From: Dentipellis sp. KUC8613
Taxonomy: Eukaryota > Basidiomycota > Agaricomycetes > Russulales > Hericiaceae
Assembly: GCA_002286715.1 (NCBI GenBank)
Contig: NSJX01000014.1
Coordinates: forward strand, 73,086-137,085
Length of the DNA stretch: 64,000 nucleotides
Direction of reading: 5' to 3'
Made by a program: the position numbers and the translations under genes. Positions 1 through 10,800 of the stretch are shown here, piece by piece (the first letter of the stretch is position 1; the number at the start of each line of letters is the position of its first letter). The notes beneath the pieces are model-generated. The model searched no databases and was not told the origin of the DNA. It saw only the letters and a list, made by a program, of their open reading frames with translations.

Positions 1-410
1 CCCAGACTGCCAGGCATTGATGCCGTCGGTCCTGAGTTCGGTGGGCTCGCCATTTTCGGATGGCGTGCTCACGTTTCCCGATTGGGTTGTTTATGTCTCG
101 TTGTTGTTATGGGCGTCGACACGAGGCGCAAGGGGAGTGATGGTGATGAAGCGAATAGAAGCATGCACCGATGTGAAATTTTCCTATTGCGGTAGTGTGC
201 ACGCTTCTTTTTGATGTCCGGGGCTCGGTGGTTTCTGAAGGTGTAAAAAAGTGTAAAGGGCGCGGTAGGGGGTAAGGGACGACCTCTTGCTCACACTGTG
301 CACGCTACACCAGACTCAGCTATAATTGAGCTCCGAGGTAGATAGTGCGAGGTACAGGCAAGAAAAGGTCGAGCGCGCCAGAGGCGTGCTCGCCGACTAT
401 ATAGTACCCG

Positions 411-431
411 GCCATCAGATAATCTGATGGC
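411..431. repeat. 21-bp near-perfect palindrome
   Basis: Arms gccatcagat and atctgatggc (411-420 and 422-431) are exact reverse complements around a single A. It lies just upstream of the RT frame, whose last upstream stop codon (425-427) falls inside it. It could be a terminal or recombination-related structure of the retrotransposon, but no matching copy was seen at the other end. Confidence 0.6.
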
Positions 432-465
432 TGGTAATTAGTGTAAGGAGTCCGTTAAGTCCGTG

Positions 466-501
466 TCCGGTCCATGTACAGTATCCGGTCCGTGTACCAT
501 A
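466..501. repeat. Two tandem 18-bp repeats
   Basis: Units 466-483 and 484-501 share the core tccggtccrtgtac and differ at three positions. They sit between the palindrome at 411-431 and the RT-RNase H frame. The role is unknown; element leader or regulatory repeats are possible. Confidence 0.6.
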
Positions 502-532
502 CTGTAACGTAAGCAAGAACGCGTTAGCACGC

Positions 533-2599
533 GTGGACGTTACAGAGCTGGACCTAGCGAAACCCTCTCTCCTAGAACGCCTTTCCGTTGCTCCGGGGCA
601 AGTACCGCTCGACAGAAGCGGCATGAGGCATGCAAGCGATGGAATGACGGATGTTGTCCCAACGCTACAGGAGAATGCAACTACGCACACATTTGTGCCA
701 GGTGCTGTTCCTCTGGGCATATTGCCTCTGCCTGCCCCGAACGCCAGTGAAGACCGGAGTTTCATTGCGACCCCACGCCATTGGCGGGGGTTCATATGGA
801 ATCCGGATGTGCAGTCACAGTCCTCGACGCCAGCGGCTGACTGGTCGTTGACAGCCGCTCCTCTGCCAAGTCCGCCTGAAAATGAATTGAACAACGCCGC
901 TGCACAACAAACATTAGCAAAATATTCTCATCTATTCAAAATTGTGACCCCAATCAATGTCGACAAGCTCGAGAGCTTGTTAAAGGACCATCCCAACAAA
1001 CCCTTCGTCGATTCTGTCTGTCGTGGACTTCGCGAAGGTTTCTGGCCATCTGCCGATACTTCAGATCCCGAGTATCCGGTCACTTGGGACAATTCAAAGC
1101 GCGAGCTGGTGTCGGAGGAGCATCGTTTGTTTGTCGAGGAGCAGTGTGAGAAGGAGATCGCAGTCAGACGTTTCTCTGAGCCGTGGGAGGCTGATGAACT
1201 GTACCCCGGAATGTACAGCATGCCGATTGGAGTTGTTCCCAAGCCCAATTCGGACAAACTGCGCCTTGTCACCGACCACAGCGCTGGCAAATTCTCACTC
1301 AACTCCATGATTGCAAAGCCTGAACACGATGACAAAGTCCAGCTTGATAACATTCACGACCTAGGCCACGACCTCCTGCAAGTATGTCGCCATCTGCCCC
1401 ATCTGGAGCTTGATCTATTCAAGTCCGATGTTGCAGAGGCATATCGGCTCATGCCTATGCATCCGACTTGGCAAATAAAACAAGTTGTCTCCATTGGTCG
1501 AAAGTGCATGGTGGATTGCTGTAATGTTTTTGGAGGTCGTCGCTCAGGCAACATCTGGTGCGCATTCATGAGTCTCGTACTATGGATTGCGGTGTACGTC
1601 AAGGGGATCCGAGATCTGCTGGGCTATTCGGACGACACATTCTCGTGGGAGTACCGGGGCAATTCAGTCTGGTATGCTCCATACAGCCGATACCTTCCCA
1701 GGAAGCAACGCAATCTACTCTCCTTGTGGGACGAGCTCGGCATCCCTCACCGTGCTGAAAAACAAATCTCGGGGTCTCCCATCCCCATCATCGGATTTGA
1801 CGTCGATGCAAACACCATGTCTGTCACCTTGTCCAACGAGCGCCGTGGCAAACTTGTCTCCGCAATCAGAGATTTTGCCGGTCCCTCCATGAAGAAACGC
1901 ACCCATCGTCCTCTTCAACAATTTCAATCTCTCACCGGTTGGATCCAATGGGCACTCAACGTTTACCCATTGCTGCGACCAGGGCTGTCCATGATGTATC
2001 ACAAGATGTGCGGGAAGCAACAACGGCATGCCCTGATCGAGGTCAGTGTAACGCTCCGCAAGGAGCTACACTGGTTGGCTGACCACATTGAAAACTCTTC
2101 CGGAGTCTTCATGTTGCGATCCCTCTCCTGGCGACCCGAAGATGCAGACTTAGTAATATTCACGGATGCTTGTTTTGATGGGATGGGATTTTGGTCCCTG
2201 CAGCAGTTGCTGGGGTTCCAAACACACCTTCCGGCCGTCGCGGGCACCATCTTCTACTGGGAATGTTTGGCTGTGCTCTCGGCTATCCATTGGGCGGCCT
2301 CGAACACAGATGTCGCCATCCCCCATCGCCTTGTAGTCTACTGCGACAACACCAACACCGTCGACCTGTTCAATTCTCTTCACGCCCAGCTGCAGTACAA
2401 CACACTTCTCAAATCTGCAGTTGACATTCTCCTTCAATCCGACATCGACCTTCGCATCCTCCATATCCCGGGCGAAGCCAATGGAGTGGCGGATGCGTTA
2501 TCACGCTGGGATGCAGAACACGCCCTGCGACTTGTCCCCGACTTGCAAATAGCTCCGTTCGAGCCCCCACCCGATGCGCTGGGGGTGCCAGTGCAATGA
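533..2599 (+). CDS. Reverse transcriptase-RNase H polyprotein of Ngaro-like element
   Basis: This is an uninterrupted frame. The reverse transcriptase shows DAxxAYRLMPMHP-like motif A (SDVAEAYRLMPMHP), a GG-R-SG block, and the catalytic YSDD box at residues 365-368 counted from 533. RNase H follows: FTDACFDGMGFW with its Asp near residue 545, an acidic WECLAVLSA helix, VVYCDNTNT, and the C-terminal HIPGEANGVADALSRW block. The frame is open from 428 but has no ATG before 623 (residue 31), so the true start may be 623, or the region may once have been joined to an upstream gag frame. All key acidic residues look intact. The stop overlaps the ATG of the recombinase frame (ATGA at 2596-2599). The product would copy the element RNA into DNA. 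Confidence 0.85.
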   Translation: MDVTELDLAKPSLLERLSVAPGQVPLDRSGMRHASDGMTDVVPTLQENATTHTFVPGAVPLGILPLPAPNASEDRSFIATPRHWRGFIWNPDVQSQSSTPAADWSLTAAPLPSPPENELNNAAAQQTLAKYSHLFKIVTPINVDKLESLLKDHPNKPFVDSVCRGLREGFWPSADTSDPEYPVTWDNSKRELVSEEHRLFVEEQCEKEIAVRRFSEPWEADELYPGMYSMPIGVVPKPNSDKLRLVTDHSAGKFSLNSMIAKPEHDDKVQLDNIHDLGHDLLQVCRHLPHLELDLFKSDVAEAYRLMPMHPTWQIKQVVSIGRKCMVDCCNVFGGRRSGNIWCAFMSLVLWIAVYVKGIRDLLGYSDDTFSWEYRGNSVWYAPYSRYLPRKQRNLLSLWDELGIPHRAEKQISGSPIPIIGFDVDANTMSVTLSNERRGKLVSAIRDFAGPSMKKRTHRPLQQFQSLTGWIQWALNVYPLLRPGLSMMYHKMCGKQQRHALIEVSVTLRKELHWLADHIENSSGVFMLRSLSWRPEDADLVIFTDACFDGMGFWSLQQLLGFQTHLPAVAGTIFYWECLAVLSAIHWAASNTDVAIPHRLVVYCDNTNTVDLFNSLHAQLQYNTLLKSAVDILLQSDIDLRILHIPGEANGVADALSRWDAEHALRLVPDLQIAPFEPPPDALGVPVQ

Positions 2600-3588
2600 A
2601 CTTCCCAACTCGCTCGACCAGGCAACCTGTAAGGGAACGCTGGTCGAGAGAGCGACTGCTGCATGAACGAGCAGTCGCTTTGGGGTTTGCATTGAAAGAT
2701 TCGTCATTGTTGTCGTACTCCTCTGCACTACAGTCCTATCTCACATTCTGCGACACACACCAGCTTCCCATTGAGCCCACAGAAGAAACACTCTCATTCT
2801 ATGTGGTTTACACCTGCCACTACATCTGCCCCTCTTCTGTCCGCAACTATCTATCGGGGATCTGTCAACAGCTCGAGGCATTTTTCCCTCAGGTGCACGC
2901 TGTCCGGTGTTCAAAGCTGGTCTCGCGAACCCTCGCCGGCTGCTTTCGCAACCATGCTCATCCTACTGCACAGAAATCACCACTCACTTGTACTCAACTC
3001 GCTCGAACCATCTCATCCTATTGACAATCGTCATCTCTTGACGATCTACTCTTCTGTGCGCTCATCGCTATGGCATTCCACGGATTGCTCCGACTTGGCG
3101 AGCTCACCCTCAACAACAACCCATGCCTTTGCGATGACCGAACGATCATCGAGCGAGCATTGGTCAAGCTACTCCCGAATGGGTATTGCTTTCTCTTGCC
3201 AAGTTCGAAGACCGATCGTGTTTTCAACGGCGCAGAGATCATCATTGCGGGGGTCACCTCGGACGATGACGCTCTTGCTCTGTTCCTATGTTATCTCCAC
3301 GAACGAGATCGGCTCTTCCCTTTTCACCCGCATCTCTGGCTCTGTCGCTCCGGCCAGTGCCCTACAAGATCGTGGTTCACGCGACGCCTGCGCGCGCACT
3401 TTCCTTCCGACATCACGGGCCACTCGCTACGCGCAGGAGGAGCAACTTCCCTCGCAGAGGAGGGAGTGCCATTGGATTATATTCAGCTATTGGGACGATG
3501 GACATCAGATATGTTTTGCATTTATATTCGTCAAAACCCTTCTATTCTTTGTGGCCTTCTATTCCGTTCTACTCATTCTCCTTCTTGA
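2596..3588 (+). pseudogene. Tyrosine recombinase (integrase) of Ngaro-like element, one in-frame stop
   Basis: One reading frame (frame 1) holds a full tyrosine recombinase apart from a TGA at 3022-3024. Before the stop is the SAM-like N-terminal core-binding region, including SYSSALQSYLTFC and SSVRNYLSGI. After it comes the catalytic domain: Arg I in FHGLLRLGEL, the HSLRAGG box (His and Arg II), LLGRW, and a Tyr in YIRQNP. Homology continues smoothly across the TGA, so a point nonsense mutation is more likely than an intron, although readthrough is not excluded. The ATG at 2596 overlaps the RT stop as ATGA, suggesting termination-reinitiation or translation from a separate transcript. In these elements the recombinase inserts a circular DNA intermediate in place of a DDE integrase. 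Confidence 0.85.
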
Positions 3589-4252
3589 TATACTTCTACT
3601 ATAATATTGTTTTCTTCCCCATCGACCACTTCAACATAATTTCGCTTTCTTGCTCTATTTTACCTACCACTAATACTCCCTTCTCTTCCTCATATAGCCT
3701 ATAGGGTTCGTTACATTCCGTGGCATGTAAACTCTCTCAAAAAATCGATTTGAACCAGGACCACCCTTGCGTATGTGCGAGGGTGGTCGCGTTTGCCTAA
3801 CCAAACGCCCGAATCGAGCAGCCGCCACGCGCACGCTCTCCTGCGCGCCTTCTTCTTCGGAGCGCAGACGATTAGAGCTTTGAAATGAGCAGTGCGCAGT
3901 CTGGACCTGGCGAGAGCATGATGGACTCGGAGACCGTTGTCCGTTGCCGCGTTCGCCGCAAAAGTTGCAGCAAAGAAGGGAAACACGTGACGTGTAGGGC
4001 GACGGTGATTGGGAGAAATGGAGGAAAGACCGGGGAGAGACCTGGAGAGACTCAGGTCGGCGCGTGCGAGACGGAGTGTTCTCCTGGTCCCTTATATCTT
4101 TCGCATCCCCGAATCTCGATGTATCGCGATCGTTTCTTCATCTGACTCTCCCCCTTGGCGTACCAACGTCTTCCATTTCACCCTTGTAGCAAAACTGTAC
4201 CCTTAATCATTTCTGACGTCTGCATCTCAAGCACAACTAGTCGCGCCGCGGA
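3589..4252. other. Flank between retrotransposon and FAD oxidoreductase
   Basis: Bases 3589-3710 are pyrimidine-rich and AT-rich. The cloverleaf-like structure follows, then about 430 bp of unremarkable sequence leading to the oxidoreductase ATG. No gene is recognised. Confidence 0.5.
3745..3817 (-). repeat. Cloverleaf-like nested inverted repeats
   Basis: An outer stem (3745-3752 with 3810-3817, 7 of 8 matched) encloses two hairpins. One has 9-bp perfect arms (gaccaccct 3759-3767, agggtggtc 3780-3788); the other has 6-bp perfect arms (gcgttt 3789-3794, aaacgc 3803-3808). Read on the minus strand it contains ggttcaaatc, like a tRNA B box, but no T stem can pair, so it is not an ordinary tRNA. 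It lies about 150 bp after the recombinase frame and could be the retrotransposon 3' structure or a tRNA-derived remnant. Confidence 0.5.
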
Positions 4253-5523
4253 ATGTCGTCTCCTAAAAACATCGTCATCATCGGCGGGGGCATCATAGGA
4301 TGCACAACTGCCTTCTACCTCTCGCGTCATCCTTCAAATACAAATGCAAAAATCATAGTTCTCGAGGCGTCCAAGCTCGGCGCTGCTCAGGGCGCTTCTG
4401 GCAAGGCCGGCGGTCTCATTGCGAAATGGGCATATCCCAAGGAGCTTGCAAAGTTCAGCTTCGAGGAGCATCTCAGGCTCGCGGAGGAATTCGGCGGGAC
4501 GAAGCGGTGGGGGTTTAGGCTCATGCATGTCGGGGAGTGGGAGGGCCGTTCACAAGATGCGGAAGAGGTGCGTTCTGCGTACGGCGAAGACGAGGAGGAC
4601 ATCGAGCCTACGAGGGAGGAGAAGGGCCTTCCTCCGGACCTCAACTTCATGGACGAATCCCTCTCCGACTCGTACACACCAATGGCACCCACAGGAGACA
4701 CCGCACAAGTGCACCCATACTTCTTCACCTCGTCGATGCTCCGGCTGGCCATGGAGAAGGGGGTGGAGTTCATCAAGGGAAGGGTCGTCGGCGTCGACAT
4801 TGCCTCGGAGGCAGTCACCGGCGTACGATATGTTGTCCCGGACACCACCGATGAGATTTCATTACCGGCCGACACCATCATCCTTGCCGCCGGCCCATGG
4901 TCTACCGCTCTCATCCCTTCTCTTCCTATTACCAGCACTCGTGCACATAGCATCGTAATCCGTCCACCACCCTCACTACCAGCTGATGCCATCCCCCCTT
5001 ATGCACTGTTCGCGTCCGTCACCCTTGGTTCTTCTCCCGGTCCGAAGAATGTCAACTTAGAGATATATCCTCGCGCGGATCCCACGATTTATGTTTGCGG
5101 TCCCGGAGATAGCAAACCGTTACCTCGCACTGTAGACGATGTTGTATGGGAGCCTTCTGCGTGTGAGGACATCTGGAAATGGGTGTCGACAAGCGGGATC
5201 GTGAAAAGCTGGGCACTCGGAAAGGTGGTGCGCCAGCAGGCATGCTACCTCGCGAACGTGCAGACGGGTGGAGGGCCAATCATCGGGGAGGTGACGGGAA
5301 TTAAAGGCTTGATTGTCGCGACCGGACACACCTGCTGGGTGCGTTGCTCATGCGTCTTCGCTGTCGTCTTCCGCATTGCTCATTGATCCACCCCAACGTT
5401 TTCCGCTAGGGCATTTCCAACGCAACTGGGACGGGCAAGGCTGTGAGCGAGCTCGTTCTAGAAGGAAAGATCAAAAGCATGAACCTCAGCAGGCTGGCCC
5501 CGGGGTCGGTCAAGTTGAAGTAA
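4253..5523 (+). CDS. TDA3: TDA3-like FAD-dependent oxidoreductase
   Basis: Exons 4253-5338 and 5410-5523 join in phase to about 398 aa. The N terminus has a Rossmann FAD motif (IVIIGGGIIGCTTAFYLS), a second dinucleotide-binding element (IIVLEASKLG), and the GASGKAGG segment common in the glycine/D-amino-acid oxidase (DAO) superfamily. The C terminus reads GLIVATGHTCW, then across the intron GISNATGTGKAVSELVLEG, a typical FAD-closing segment that confirms the splice (donor gtgcgt, acceptor gctag). The length and GHTCWGI-type ending match fungal Tda3-like oxidoreductases; yeast Tda3 is implicated in late-endosome-to-Golgi trafficking and its substrate is not established. There is no signal peptide, so it is probably cytosolic or peripherally membrane-associated. 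The substrate cannot be told from sequence. Confidence 0.85.
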
Positions 5524-6752
5524 TAGAGCGTTGCGGCCTGTACGTGCCCTGCATTATGCATTACTTATGTGTCGTTTTGGGGGCCATGCATGTTGACCGC
5601 TTCTTTGCGTAGCCGACTATGTAATTGCCGCGCAATTGCATCGGACCTCATGTACGCAGTTCGCTGACGAGTTTCTGTTGTTGATGCCGACCTGATCCAT
5701 GTTTCTGCAGAGATACGATATGCTTGTACACTGTACATCTTAGTATGGAGAATGTCGTACGAAAAATGGACAATAATCACTACTCACTGTTGTACCTGTT
5801 TTATTTGCCGAATTCAGGTGAATTTACACCTCTCAGCGTGACTACTCTGCTAATTACATAGGCCAATTGTCAAGTCGGTCGAGGTTATGATCCTTGTGTG
5901 TAAATTGTTGAACTGCAATCCATATAACGCAAACTGCTGTCCATTGCTGACGACAGTTGCTCAGGTCTTGACTGTACTCGAAAGTCACAATTTTGAGCAT
6001 CTTCATTTTACTTGCACCATCACCCTGCGCGCATCGACAACCGGTTGATGATCAGTACCAATGATTGTGATCATTGAGTTCGACAGCATTCCGCGACGAA
6101 CACTGTTCGTAACCCATGACGAAGTGTACGCCATTCCAACCATGGCCATGGTCACTCGCGGAATAACACGTCGTCCACTTGCTCGCATGGCTAACTTTAG
6201 CGCAGCTCTATTTTGGCCTCTTCTTCCTCGTCAGCCTGCAACAACGGCCTTCCAGGCGGCGGCCATCGGGAGAACTGGATGAACGTCGGATTGACTCACT
6301 GCGCATCTCAGGCCATCATAGCCATCCTACTCCACTCTTCGCTTCTGCCCACCAAGAATCAAACTTCTTCGCAATGACGCCAGCCAACAGTCCCCGAAGG
6401 CACGTATCTCTGATTGGCCTTCTATCTTCGAGTGCCTTCGAAAACATTCGCTGCTGTTGAACGCATCCTAAAATTAGACCGGCAGGTCAGTGCACTCCGT
6501 TTTTGAAACTTCAGCTTAGTAGTAATTGACGTTTAGGGCACTTGGAACTGGAAAAGCTTCGTTTGCACCTCGGTGCTGACGCTCAGGTGTCTCTCTTGCG
6601 AGGACGGATGGATCATGAGCAGCGATGCAGTTCTTCCGAGCGGGGGTACAAGGCCATTCCGATGCACGAATGTCAGAGTTTTCCATGTATAAAAGGCCTC
6701 CATGGCGAGGGGAGGTTTGCCACAAGTCAAGCACTCCTTGGGATCTAGCAAG
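5524..6752. other. Intergenic region upstream of the LPMO
   Basis: About 1.2 kb without a recognisable coding exon; short open frames on both strands lack codon bias or domain signal. The last 70 bp contain the LPMO TATA box. Confidence 0.5.
6688..6696 (+). promoter_or_regulatory. TATA box of the AA9 LPMO gene
   Basis: TATAAAAGG lies 65 bp upstream of the LPMO ATG (6753), a normal spacing for a regulated, highly expressed fungal secreted-enzyme gene. Confidence 0.7.
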
Positions 6753-7848
6753 ATGAAGTCGGTCGCCTCTCTCATCGCCATCGCAGCGCTCGCTGCTCAA
6801 GCCGCGGCACACTGCAAGTATTTGTCTACTTTCTCATCATCTTTCTCTAACCTTCATACTAGACACTTTCCCGTCTCTCGTCGTCGGTGGTGTCACCACT
6901 CCGGCATGGGTGAACGTTCGTAAGACGGACAACTACAACACCCAGGCGCCGGTAAACTCTTGAATCTTACTTCTTCAAATGTCACGACTTACACTCGTGT
7001 TGCTTCACGTCTAGGTCACCGATGTCACCGACCCCGAATTCCGCTGCTACGACATCCAGACGCAAGCCACTGCCGAGACCATTACCATCGGCGCCGGCCA
7101 GCAGCTCGGCATCATGAGCGACGGCACGATCTACCACCCTGGCGTCGTCAACGTCTACATGGCCAAGGCGCCCGACGGCAACGTCACGTCTTTCGACGGG
7201 TCTGGCACCGTCTGGTTCAAGGTGTACGAGATCTCTGCGGTTACCAACGGCGGCGAGAGTATTACGTTCCCGGCGCAGAATCTGCCCGGTGTCAACTTCA
7301 CCCTCCCGGATGCTCTGCCTACTGGCCAGTACCTTGTTCGCATGGAGGCGATCGCCCTGCACGTCGCTTCTACATTCGGTGGTGCTCAGTTCTACGTGGG
7401 TGTTTGATTTCTGAATTAGGTGTGCCACCGCTGACGTGAAGCTTGAGGCAGCTTTCCTGCGGCCAAATTAACGTGACCGGTGGTGGCAGCGGCACTCCTG
7501 GTCCTCTCGTCGCAATTCCTGGTGTTTACACCGGCTACGTGAGAAGCAGTCATTTGAAAGGAAGATCGGTACTGAATTATCTCGGTCTACCCACAGGAGC
7601 CCGGAATCCTGATCAACATCTACGTAAGTACACCGACCTTCGCAGTCATATGTGAGCTTCTTTCTGACTTCAATTCTACAGGATCCCATCCCAGGTAGCT
7701 ATCACGATTTTCTGCTCGCTGCCACGTCAATGCTGACCGCTCGATCTTGCAGCCAACTACACCCAGCCTGGCCCCGTAAGTTCTGTCTGTATCCCTGCAT
7801 ATAAGAGACACTACTCACCCGTTCGGACAGGCTGTGTGGTCTGGGTGA
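6753..7848 (+). CDS. AA9 lytic polysaccharide monooxygenase, secreted
   Basis: Eight exons (6753-6813, 6863-6951, 7015-7395, 7452-7538, 7597-7623, 7682-7694, 7753-7775, 7831-7848) join in phase to 232 aa. A 19-residue signal peptide ([19 protein letters not shown]) ends exactly before His20, which becomes the N-terminal His of the copper histidine brace. The second brace histidine is in EAIALHVAS, and the axial Tyr in the GAQFY block. The ending [21 protein letters not shown] is typical of short AA9 enzymes. There is no CBM1 or GPI signal. AA9 enzymes oxidatively cleave cellulose or hemicellulose. Intron 1 is a GC-AG intron (gcaagt) starting one base after the His20 codon, and exons 6 and 7 are only 13 and 23 nt. 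Regioselectivity cannot be judged here. Confidence 0.93.
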
Positions 7849-10800
7849 ACTCGACTGCTTATTTTATTGCTTATTTCGCTCCGCGGCTCGGACTTGGTGT
7901 AAAAGTTTTCCGAGATCTGTACCACCCGACATGTGAATTAGCCCTGCTGCGCTTTGAAATCGACTTGGTTTTGTGGTTTCAAATTCTGATCAGAGTCCTT
8001 CGTACGCTTTTCCAATCGAAGACCAGGCGTTGTGCCCTGATCGTGGGCGGAGGGCAACAAGCGTGCAAGTGCACGCGACGCGTCGTGGAATTCGCATCAC
8101 GTGTGAGGAAGCGATCCATGGGACGCGTTGCCTGTTGCCTTGCCTCCTCTTGCCTCCCCACCACTTGCTGCACCGCAGAGTGTCTGCTGCCCGTTTGTCG
8201 CGCCCCCTCGCGGTGTCTCGGACGTTTTTTCTGCTAAGCTTTCATGCAATTGATCGGCTGAGCTTCGTGAAGGCTTCTAAATTGCAATGACGGACGCCGC
8301 TGGTGACGCTCTCGCCATGCTGCTGGTGTCACGGCCCTGTGGTTCTTTGGTACGTGCTGTCTGTTCACGTTGCCTGAAGTTCGCTGTACTGAGTAACGCA
8401 GTAGCTGCTGGATCGCCCCATTGGTGCCGACATTGTGCCAGCAGAGTGCATTTAGACTTCATGCGTGCGGCATCGTCAAACATGAGCTTGCGCAGTCAAG
8501 CGGAAATGAAGCGACTCTTCTCTCGGCATGCCGTGGTTTACGTTCCCGACGCTTGTCTGACTGAGGCTTATCGCGCGCACCGTGCCAGAACACGCGACGC
8601 CGATGAGCCTGTTTCATGTGCACTTTATCGCAAGCCTTATCCAAGTAGCTCGATGTGCGTACGTGCGCGTCACTGGCTCTCGTATCTGGCGGCGTTGAAA
8701 CTTCCCACGAGCGCTTCCATCCCTCTCAGTCTCGACGATCCCCATCTTCATCGGTCTTGTTCAGTCCTTTTGCGCCGTGCAGGCATGAGGATGGTGGCTT
8801 CGTATCGCGCTATCGCGACGGATCGCTGGCTCGCCCGCTTTCTGCGCATTCCAGCCGCATCCCACGGCTTGACCGGACTATCGAACGTGGAGACTGGATG
8901 TCTGATTTTGTCCCGTTCTCGCCGAATAACTTTTGACTCAACTGGCGGGCCTGGATTAGGATGGCAATGTCGATATATTGATGTCGAGAGTCGGCAAGCT
9001 TGGTGAGCTCTTCAGATCTAGTTTTATGAATCTATGATAACGGCAGAAACAGGGGGGTGTCGCCCGGTCCTACGCGCATCCCAAGGTAGCTCTCGACTCT
9101 GCGCAGCCTCGTTTTGGACCTGATCTCCCTGCTGATAAGCATCGTCTCTTGCGACGAAGCCGTCATTCTTCAGTCTTCTGCTGTGTCTAGGAGGTTCTTC
9201 AACACATTCGGGCTTGCTGCATCCCGGAACGTCTGTCATACGCATGGCTGCGATGGGTCTTCTTCGAACTCTGTCCCTTCGGCGGTGCCCTGCGTACGCA
9301 TGAGGTTCTCGTCTGCAGGCAAAGGATGTCTTCCTATGCGTGGATGGTCTTCTTTCATCGCCTCTGCTTCTCAACACTACCCGACGCATGTTTCTGCTCC
9401 TGCTGCATCCTTGATCTCGGTTTGATCGCATGCAGGATGAAGACCTAGTCTTCAGGAGGCGGGTCTGCTACTACGTGGTGGGTGACCGCAAACGGTGGTT
9501 CATCGGCCACGCCGGAGTCGGGGGGTCTCTCTCTCTCATGATCAGGGATCAGGATTACTGGCACCCTCGGCCATAGTAGATCCAAACACGACAGAAAACA
9601 CATTCGCAGGTGAAAGTGGATCTGGGATCCACACCGTGGATGAAATGCGTGTTGGGGCACTATGCATGGTTGTGGGTGGGCAGGACCGGGCTGTCGAGGC
9701 AAAGGAGGTGCGGATTTCCCTGGGTTGTACCTTGCCGTTATGGCTTACATATTTTTTCGCCCAGATAATTTTATATGTCAAAGTGTGAGGTACGTGCGAC
9801 AACTTTATATTACCTGTTCCATTGCCTAAATCGTCGTTCTCGTGTAGACATGGACCCTGCCTACGTCGAAATGTATGTAATGTATGTTTTAATGGGTGAC
9901 CGTCAGTGTTGCATCCGCATACACCGAGATTAGGAGTTCGGCAGGCTTGCTGGTGCCGCATGGACTCCGATGCATGTACGACTTCACCCAATATGATGTT
10001 CATCTACGAACTTAACCTGGCAGATGCCCCAAGTGACTGATCTTGAAAATATTCTGCTGCGATTGGCTGTCACACCATGATTTTGAAGAGGCATGTCGGG
10101 CTGCCCCAGACGTTGATGCAGCATGATAGCGGCGAGTTCGATCTCTGAATTCGCTCGCGAGGCCTTAGCCGACGGTGGCATCCAGCATCTCTTGGTAAGT
10201 CACTCATCTAGCCGCTTGGGCAATCTGAGCCGTTGGTACATCGCACTCATGCCAGGCCACAGCATGTTTCGCACGGTTGTGCGCCGATCATTGTGTGGGG
10301 ACCGCTACCGTAGGCCTATACCACGACCTAGAGAGCCTCGGCGGCATTTCCCGTGAACCCCCTTTGACACCTGGTCAAAATTTTGCGCTGGGTGGACTGC
10401 GTGTCCAGAGTGTGCGTTTCGTTTGGAGAATCATCTTTGTTTCGGCTCCCGGAACGGCCTGCGCCCGTCGAGAAAAATGCCTTTCAGTCTGGACACTTTG
10501 ATTCCCCAGACACATCAAGCGAGGCTCTTTTGACATAAAAGGATGGCGAAAGGACCTTTGCAGCGAAAAAGGACCACCGAGGATCCGAGTCTAGACACTG
10601 TTGCCTCCGAAATGAACGCCACTTTGCACTGCATCGGTGAGAAGAACGACACGCTGTCTTATAGCTGTCCTCAGCGGCTGACCCTACAGCACGGATGCCG
10701 CACTTCGTACAAATGAGCCTGCCGGCGGTCTTCACCCCGCTTTCCAGCCGCAAAGCAACCCGAGTTCCGTGGTCCGTAAAGGATACGGAGCGACTGTAGC

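Larger units (their letters stand above)
428..3588 (+). mobile_element. Ngaro/DIRS-class tyrosine-recombinase retrotransposon, coding core
   Basis: Two consecutive frames encode reverse transcriptase plus RNase H, then a tyrosine recombinase. That order, with no methyltransferase domain, is the arrangement known for Ngaro elements, a DIRS relative described in basidiomycetes. No gag frame is visible between base 1 and the RT frame, so gag is lost, lies outside the window, or is unrecognisable. I compared the flanks (1-530 and 3590-3900) by eye for the split direct repeats typical of Ngaro and found none, so the element ends are unresolved; the coordinates given cover only the open coding core. 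The recombinase frame carries a stop codon, so this copy is probably not autonomous. Placement in the Ngaro group rather than another DIRS-like group is inference from gene order. Confidence 0.85.

Noticed and set aside
3022..3069. Intron removing the TGA in the recombinase frame
   Set aside because: Homology reads straight through in the same frame and no GT-AG pair of normal size brackets the stop without losing conserved residues.
3745..3817. tRNA gene on the minus strand
   Set aside because: A B-box-like sequence is present, but no T stem, normal D stem or 7-bp acceptor stem forms; kept as a structural repeat only.
8287..9006. 239-codon plus-strand frame in the gene-poor island
   Set aside because: Composition is random-like (Arg, Ser, Cys), with no signal peptide, domain or codon bias; other frames overlap it.
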